10,219 nucleotides of DNA, taken from an uncultured Bacilli bacterium (GTDB taxonomy: Bacteria; Bacillota_I; Bacilli_A; RF39; UBA660). Position 1 is the first letter of the stretch; each line of letters opens with the position of its first letter. A program made the translations under genes and the position numbers. The notes beneath the pieces were generated by a model. The model had not been told where the DNA came from. It worked only from the letters and a program-made list of their open reading frames with translations, and ran no database searches. The DNA is taken from the NCBI GenBank assembly GCA_944364705.1, contig CALVWH010000076.1:1-10219 (forward strand). Reading direction: 5' to 3'. Positions 7,097-10,219 of this stretch are shown one piece after another.

Positions 7097-8447
7097 AATT
7101 GCAGGTGCTGGGGCTGGAAAAACAACAACAATTGCAGAAAATATAATAGAACTTCGAAATACAATTGAAGGAAATAAAAAAGTATTTTGTTTAGCTTTTA
7201 CTAACAATGCAGTAGAATGTATTGGAAACAAATTACAAGAGTTTTATGGAACTATTCCAAATAACATAATTGTTAGTACAATTCATTCTTTTTTATATCA
7301 GGAAGTAATTAAACCATTTTATTATTTATTATATGATAAGCAATATCAGCAAATTGCAGTAGGTAATTTACCAGATAATAATATTTACAAAAATAAAATA
7401 ATTAAAGAATTAGAAGAAAATAATATTCTTCATCAAACAAAAATTCCAGAAAGAGCAAAATGGATAATGGTTGGCAAATCAAAAGACACAAAAGAAATAA
7501 AATCAAAAAGGAATATTATAAAAAACACATTAAAAAAATATTGTGGCGCAATATGTATTGATGAAGCCCAAGATATTGATGATAATATATCCAAAATAAT
7601 TGAATCATTAAATTCCCTAGAAATTCCATTAATTCTTATGGGTGATCCTAAACAAGATTTAAGAGGATATAATTCATTTAAAGAACTTTTAAGTCATCAT
7701 TGTGAAAATGTGTATAATATAAATATATGTCATAGATGCCCCCAGAATCATTTAGATTTGTCAAATTCAATGGTAATAGAACCAGAAAAACAATATTCTG
7801 AAAAAAAATATGGTAATCTCTTTGTATGCTTTGAATCTGATAAAAAAATTAAAGATTTATTACTTGAAAAAAAATATGATTTAAAATATATATCACAAAG
7901 GCAAAAAAATTATGAGACACATAGTCAAGGGAATACTAACATAATAGAATCAATTTATGAAGAAATTTTTATAATAATGAAGAAAAAATATTCTAGCAGA
8001 GAACAATTAGATATAGCTAAATACTCATATTTTTTAGTACATAGACTTTTAAAAAAATATGAGATCGATTTGAATAAAAAGAACGCATTGGCTAATCTAG
8101 CCAATGTTATAGGATTTAGGTTGAAAACAGATGAATACAATCGTCTTAAGAATTTATTACCTGATAGAGAAAGTAAAAATACGGAAGAAAAAATAATCAT
8201 AAGTTCTATTGATAGCATTAAAGGTCAAGAGGGGAAAAATTGCTTATTTGTATTAACTACAGATTTAGCATCTTATCTTCTAGGCACCAAAACTGATGAT
8301 AATAAATATAAAAATAGATTATATGTAGCATTAACTAGATCTTTAGATGAATTGACAATTTATATAACATTAGATGTTGAAAACAAGTTTGGCAAATCAT
8401 TTATAGAAGATTTTTTTAGAAAATATAGTTTTTCAAAGATTATATAA
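7086..8447 (+). CDS. gajB: GajB-like UvrD/Rep-family helicase (Gabija)
   Basis: GajB is the superfamily 1 helicase partner of GajA. It binds at the GajA complex and is needed for full anti-phage defence. The 453-aa protein begins almost at the P-loop, MKIKIAGAGAGKTTTIAENI (Walker A 7-14), so it lacks a long Q-motif region. Motifs in order: Ia LAFTNNAV (36-43), VSTIHSFL (63-70), Walker B ICIDEAQD (156-163), motif III LMGDPKQDLRG (184-194), motif IV-like CHRCPQN (215-221), motif V ISSIDSIKGQEG (372-383) and motif VI YVALTRSLDEL (413-423). Two ATGs are adjacent. 7086 is 6 nt after GAGG (7076-7079), while 7083 is only 3 nt away. The frame overlaps the end of gajA by 11 nt, so the pair is translationally coupled and probably made in fixed ratio. 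A terminator follows at 8608-8636. Confidence 0.88.
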   Translation: MKIKIAGAGAGKTTTIAENIIELRNTIEGNKKVFCLAFTNNAVECIGNKLQEFYGTIPNNIIVSTIHSFLYQEVIKPFYYLLYDKQYQQIAVGNLPDNNIYKNKIIKELEENNILHQTKIPERAKWIMVGKSKDTKEIKSKRNIIKNTLKKYCGAICIDEAQDIDDNISKIIESLNSLEIPLILMGDPKQDLRGYNSFKELLSHHCENVYNINICHRCPQNHLDLSNSMVIEPEKQYSEKKYGNLFVCFESDKKIKDLLLEKKYDLKYISQRQKNYETHSQGNTNIIESIYEEIFIIMKKKYSSREQLDIAKYSYFLVHRLLKKYEIDLNKKNALANLANVIGFRLKTDEYNRLKNLLPDRESKNTEEKIIISSIDSIKGQEGKNCLFVLTTDLASYLLGTKTDDNKYKNRLYVALTRSLDELTIYITLDVENKFGKSFIEDFFRKYSFSKII

Positions 8448-8553
8448 TAGAACCGATATTTAAAACTATCAGATTTAAATAAGAAAATTAAATAAAATGG
8501 CAAAATAAATTGATAATAACGATGATGGTATAAGTTTTTTAATACAATTTACA
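8448..8553. other. Non-coding AT-rich spacer after gajB
   Basis: This is the first part of a 295-base gap between gajB and the MerR gene. No start codon with a ribosome binding site and no hairpin stand out. The functional signals of the gap lie further right (8554-8722). A frame open from 8509 to 8658 has no ATG and runs through the terminator, so it is not treated as a gene. Confidence 0.5.
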
Positions 8554-8582
8554 TTGGCTATTGTGATAGAAATTGCTATAAT
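8554..8582 (+). promoter_or_regulatory. Promoter-like site directly before a terminator
   Basis: TTGGCT (8554-8559), 17 bp, TATAAT (8577-8582) with TGC before the -10 box. The match is good, but the terminator at 8608-8636 would stop a transcript after about 50 nt. It may yield a very short RNA or may not be used. Confidence 0.35.
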
Positions 8583-8607
8583 AATTAATACAAATCATAA
8601 TTTATGT

Positions 8608-8636
8608 AAAAGTAGATGTAAAAATCTACTTTTTTT
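8608..8636 (+). terminator. Rho-independent terminator of the Gabija transcript
   Basis: AAAAGTAGAT (8608-8617) pairs perfectly with ATCTACTTTT (8624-8633) around a 6-nt loop, followed by more T. It ends transcription about 190 bp after gajB. The A-rich 5' arm would also make it work on the opposite strand. Confidence 0.85.
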
Positions 8637-8691
8637 ATACTATAATTTAATTAACTAACAAAAAGCAAATTGTAAAAAGATAAATAATGCA

Positions 8692-8722
8692 TTGACATGT
8701 ACGTAACGGATAGTGATATTGT
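8692..8722 (+). promoter_or_regulatory. MerR-type promoter with a 19-bp spacer
   Basis: A consensus TTGACA (8692-8697) is followed after 19 bp by TATTGT (8717-8722). MerR-family activators untwist promoters with just such overlong 19-20 bp spacers. The spacer holds small palindromes, ACATGT overlapping the -35 box and TACGTA (8700-8705), where the dimer could bind. The MerR gene begins 20 bp downstream, so it is probably autoregulated. Confidence 0.55.
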
Positions 8723-8742
8723 GTTATTGAGGTGAAAAAAAT

Positions 8743-9639
8743 ATGAGATTAAATGAAGTTATTAAACAAGTTGATTTAAGTAAAAGAGCAATAAAATTTT
8801 ATGAAGAAAAAGGTCTATTAAAGGCTAAAAGGGATAGTAATGGTTATAGAAATTATACTAAGGATGATATTAGTTTGTTAAAAGAAATTTCCTCATATAG
8901 AAAAATGGGAATAGGTTTAACAGATATTAAGAGAATTTTAACTGATAAAAGCGTACTGAAACAAATTTTAATAGAAAAGAAAAAAGAAATAACATCTTAT
9001 AAAAAAGAATTAGAAGCATTAGAAATATTTATAGAAAACAATGATATAGAAGAATTTTACAATTCTGTTGATTATAAAACTATTGCAGATGCAATTCAAA
9101 ATTCTATTCCTGGCTTTTATGGATATTATTTTTTGAATCATTTTTTACCATATTTACAAATAAGAATTCAAACGCAAGAGCAACAAGAAGCATATAATAG
9201 GATTATTGAATTTTGGGATAATACAAATATTAGAATTCCCTTTTTAATGAAATTAAATTCTTGGATTATGTTTAAATTGAACTCTAAAAAATCACTTAAA
9301 AGTCAAGCTGAACAACTTGATTCTCAAATCAAGAAATTACTCAATCCTACTGAACAAGAATACGAAAAGTTAAAGAAAAAAGTTAATGAGGGATATAAGT
9401 TAAAAAATAGCATTTTTTATAAATATAGTTTAGTAGGAATAAGTCAAAGAAAGTTTATGAAAGAATTACAAAATAAGGGATATAATGATATATTTATTCC
9501 AAGTATGATTGCATTATCACCAAAGTATAAAGAATATCATAATGCTTTAATGGCAATTAATAAAAGGATTTGTGATGACTTAAATCTATATTATGACAGC
9601 AATTTTAATTTGATTAAAAAAACTAAAGGAAAGAAATAA
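8743..9639 (+). CDS. MerR-family transcriptional regulator with a large uncharacterised C-terminal domain
   Basis: The N-terminal 70 residues are a winged-helix MerR DNA-binding domain: MRLNEVIKQVDLSKRAIKFY, EEKGLLKAKRDSNGYRNYTK, then DDISLLKEISSYRKMGIGLT DIKRIL. The 'RAIKFYEEKGLL' and 'NGYRxYT' motifs are diagnostic. Residues 72-98 form the antiparallel dimerisation coiled coil. The remaining 200 residues (about 100-298) are helical, rich in Tyr, Phe, Ile and Lys, and have only one Cys (277). That argues against a metal or redox sensor of the classical type and suggests a hydrophobic or drug-like ligand, but I do not recognise the domain. The start at 8743 lies 8 nt after GAGGTG. No transporter or enzyme that it might control follows in the window. 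No clear terminator was seen after it. AT-rich codon use resembles the Gabija genes. Confidence 0.9.
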   Translation: MRLNEVIKQVDLSKRAIKFYEEKGLLKAKRDSNGYRNYTKDDISLLKEISSYRKMGIGLTDIKRILTDKSVLKQILIEKKKEITSYKKELEALEIFIENNDIEEFYNSVDYKTIADAIQNSIPGFYGYYFLNHFLPYLQIRIQTQEQQEAYNRIIEFWDNTNIRIPFLMKLNSWIMFKLNSKKSLKSQAEQLDSQIKKLLNPTEQEYEKLKKKVNEGYKLKNSIFYKYSLVGISQRKFMKELQNKGYNDIFIPSMIALSPKYKEYHNALMAINKRICDDLNLYYDSNFNLIKKTKGKK

Positions 9640-9838
9640 ATTATAATTATCAAGTAGACGAAAAAAACATTTTTTGGTATAATTAACATGCGTATTAGAA
9701 AAATAAGTCAAATAGTATTCGTTTTGAAGAAAAAAACACCCCACGAATATGACAGTGGTACAAGCGACAATTAAATCTAGCAAGTAAAAGTAGTATCAAT
9801 TTTTGTATAATTACATATATTAAAGATGAATACACTAA
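9640..9838. other. Intergenic region between the MerR gene and the RNA locus
   Basis: This is the left part of a 434-base stretch without a convincing protein gene. It holds a promoter-like site (TAGACG 9655-9660, 17 bp, TATAAT 9678-9683 with TGG before it). It also holds a 28-codon open frame (9688-9774, starting MRIRKISQIVFVLKKK) with no ribosome binding site. Nothing else stands out. It could be a decayed gene or the edge of the accessory block. Confidence 0.4.
9655..9683 (+). promoter_or_regulatory. Possible extended -10 promoter
   Basis: TAGACG (9655-9660) and a perfect TATAAT (9678-9683) are 17 bp apart, with TGG preceding the -10 box. No gene with a good ribosome binding site follows directly, so what it would transcribe is unknown. 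Confidence 0.35.
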
Positions 9839-9867
9839 TTGACATTTAGTCAAAAATATAGTATATT
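9839..9867 (+). promoter_or_regulatory. Strong promoter of the tandem-repeat RNA, with an inverted repeat at -35
   Basis: TTGACA (9839-9844), exactly 17 bp, TATATT (9862-9867). This is the best consensus promoter in the window. The -35 box is also the left arm of a perfect inverted repeat, TTGAC (9839-9843) and GTCAA (9849-9853) around 5 bp, which could be an operator. Transcription should start near 9874. Confidence 0.8.
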
Positions 9868-9900
9868 ATTATTGCATTGATGAAGTGCAATGATATGAAA

Positions 9901-10000
9901 ATGTTAGCCGCTCTTGGATGGCGCGGGTTATAAATTATTCCAATCGCGAAATGTTAGTCGCTTACGGATGGTGCGAGTTATAAATTATTCCGATCGAAAA
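9901..10000 (+). repeat. Two tandem 50-nt repeats
   Basis: Copies at 9901-9950 and 9951-10000 are 41/50 identical and have a period of exactly 50. Invariant parts include ATGTTAG at the start, GGATGG in the middle, and a 15-nt AT-rich run (GTTATAAATTATTCC) near the end. Four of the nine differences form two compensatory pairs. The rest fall in predicted loops, in the linker between copies, or at the edge of stem 2. A few bases resembling a third start (ATGTG, 10000-10004) follow. They are locally GC-richer than the surroundings, as expected of structured RNA. Confidence 0.9.
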
Positions 10001-10005
10001 TGTGT

Positions 10006-10040
10006 GAAAGCTCTATCTAAAAAGGATAGAGTTTTCTTTT
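10006..10040 (+). terminator. Strong terminator or attenuator after the tandem repeats
   Basis: GAAAGCTCTATC (10006-10017) pairs with GATAGAGTTTTC (10025-10036) with a single G.U wobble, giving a 12-bp stem over a 7-nt loop, followed by TTTT. It ends the small RNA and lies 33 bp before the next start codon. It would set the ratio of RNA to downstream mRNA if read-through occurs. No clear antiterminator pairing with repeat 2 was found by eye. Confidence 0.88.
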
Positions 10041-10046
10041 AATTTA

Positions 10047-10055
10047 TGTTACAAT
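10047..10055 (+). promoter_or_regulatory. Possible extended -10 promoter for the small membrane protein gene
   Basis: TGT followed by TACAAT (10050-10055) makes a fair extended -10 box, but no -35 box is visible because that position falls in the terminator. It could let the 10074 gene be transcribed independently of the small RNA. Confidence 0.35.
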
Positions 10056-10073
10056 GTTTTATGAGGTTTGTTT

Positions 10074-10187
10074 ATGAAAAAAGAAGTTAAAAAAAATAAT
10101 AAAACAATTAAGTTGTATGAAGCTATATTTTTTGGCGTTTGCATTTTACTATTTGTATTTATGATTTTTAGAATTTGGTGGTGGTAA
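10074..10187 (+). CDS. Small single-pass membrane protein, 37 aa
   Basis: An ATG at 10074 follows GAGGT (10063-10067) by 6 nt, and the frame runs 37 codons to TAA. The product starts with a basic, Asn/Lys-rich segment (MKKEVKKNNKTIKLYEA). It continues with one strongly hydrophobic helix, about residues 18-32 (IFFGVCILLFVFMIF), and ends in RIWWW. The positive N-terminus suggests it faces the cytoplasm. I do not recognise the family. Its stop is 1 nt before the ATG of the next gene, so the two are almost certainly an operon. The gene lies directly downstream of the tandem-repeat RNA and terminator and may be controlled by them. Small hydrophobic peptides in such settings can be toxins or membrane-complex subunits, but nothing here decides between these. 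Confidence 0.6.
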   Translation: MKKEVKKNNKTIKLYEAIFFGVCILLFVFMIFRIWWW

Positions 10188-10188
10188 A

Positions 10189-10219
10189 ATGAAAAAAGAA
10201 ATTAGTCTTAAAACATTTT
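10189..10219 (+). CDS. Start of a further gene, partial
   Basis: Ten codons (MKKEISLKTF) are visible before the window ends. The start lies 1 nt after the stop of the 37-codon gene and follows a GGTGGTGG run that can serve as a ribosome binding site. The product cannot be identified. If the RNA upstream is a type III antitoxin, this would be the position to look for an endoRNase toxin, although the visible residues give no support either way. Confidence 0.5.
   Translation, partial: MKKEISLKTF

Larger units (their letters stand above)
9874..10040 (+). ncRNA. Unclassified small RNA with two tandem H-type pseudoknots
   Basis: A strong promoter (9839-9867) and a strong terminator (10006-10040) frame a transcript of about 167 nt with no credible reading frame. 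After a short hairpin-prone leader (GCA/TGC arms, 9874-9876 and 9886-9888) come two 50-nt repeats. In each, repeat positions 8-11 can pair with 23-26, and loop positions 15-18 can pair with 39-42, which is an H-type pseudoknot. Copy 1 has CCGC/GCGG and TGGA/TCCA. Copy 2 has TCGC/GCGA and CGGA/TCCG. Two of the pairs (8-26 and 15-42) therefore change on both sides while pairing is kept. I do not recognise a known riboswitch. The layout resembles type III antitoxin RNAs (pseudoknot repeats, terminator, then a gene) or a tandem aptamer leader that controls the genes after 10074. Confidence 0.65.

Noticed and set aside
8509..8658. Open frame with a hydrophobic stretch (FLIQFTLAIVIEIAIIINTN) downstream of gajB
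   Set aside because: It has no ATG and no ribosome binding site, and it runs straight through a perfect terminator hairpin. The hydrophobicity follows from AT-rich composition.
9659..9676. A6/T6 hairpin after the MerR gene as a terminator
   Set aside because: Only A-T pairs form, there is no G-C pair in the stem, and the sequence runs into a promoter-like -10 box.
9688..9774. A 28-codon open frame (MRIRKISQIVFVLKKKTPHE and on) between the MerR gene and the RNA locus
   Set aside because: It starts only 5 bp after a promoter-like -10 box and has no ribosome binding site, and no family is recognisable. It is mentioned only in the description of the intergenic region.
9901..9950. tRNA or a known riboswitch class
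   Set aside because: There is no anticodon arm, T-loop or CCA-like acceptor pairing. The conserved residues of preQ1-I, fluoride, guanidine and purine aptamers as I know them are absent.
9901..10000. CRISPR array
   Set aside because: The repeat is directly tandem with no variable spacers, there are only two copies, and no cas genes are near.
1..10219. Use of the Mycoplasma genetic code (TGA as Trp)
   Set aside because: Conserved Trp residues use TGG, and the XRE gene ends in TGA at the expected place.

Overview
The window comes from a low-GC, Gram-positive-type bacterial chromosome, probably an uncultured member of the Bacilli or a Mollicutes relative such as RF39 or Erysipelotrichia. The reasons are the very high A+T content, strong AAAGGAGG-type ribosome binding sites, clean TTGNNN-17-TATAAT promoters, U-tailed terminators, and a Clp ATPase and a classical-length pyruvate phosphate dikinase (PPDK) as the housekeeping genes. 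TGA is used as a stop and TGG for Trp, so the Mycoplasma code does not apply. The exact taxon cannot be fixed from the window.

Layout. (1) 1-3677 is host-type DNA: the last 37 codons of a Clp-family AAA+ chaperone with a terminator over its stop codon, a 250-residue protein of unknown function with its own promoter, and a complete ppdK. (2) 3678-3842 is a short stretch holding what may be the tail of a lost gene, and a strong terminator. (3) 3888-8447 is an accessory block richer in ATA codons: an XRE-type repressor, a ParB-type CTP-binding protein split over two frames at a dnaX-like A AAA AAG heptamer, then an OLD-family ATPase/TOPRIM nuclease and a UvrD-like helicase with overlapping reading frames, which together are a Gabija anti-phage pair (GajA/GajB). 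(4) 8448-9639 holds a terminator and a MerR-family regulator with a large orphan C-terminal domain behind a promoter with a MerR-style 19-bp spacer. (5) 9640-10219 holds a strong promoter, two tandem 50-nt repeats and a strong terminator, followed by a 37-codon membrane peptide and the start of another gene.

How the parts fit. GajA should be the nuclease that senses nucleotide depletion and nicks DNA, and GajB the helicase partner. The upstream XRE and ParB genes overlap by ATGA and may regulate or maintain the island. Gabija has its own extended -10 promoter, so the two modules can be expressed separately. The MerR gene is transcribed separately and has no obvious target gene in view.

The two least ordinary items are the ParB frame junction and the tandem RNA. 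At the junction, a slippery heptamer is followed by a 27-nt stem-loop, and homology continues in the -1 frame. In the RNA, the differences between the two repeat copies include two compensatory base-pair changes that support one H-type pseudoknot per repeat. Promoter, pseudoknot repeats, terminator and downstream genes resemble the layout of type III toxin-antitoxin RNAs or a tandem aptamer leader, but no toxin or riboswitch class could be identified.
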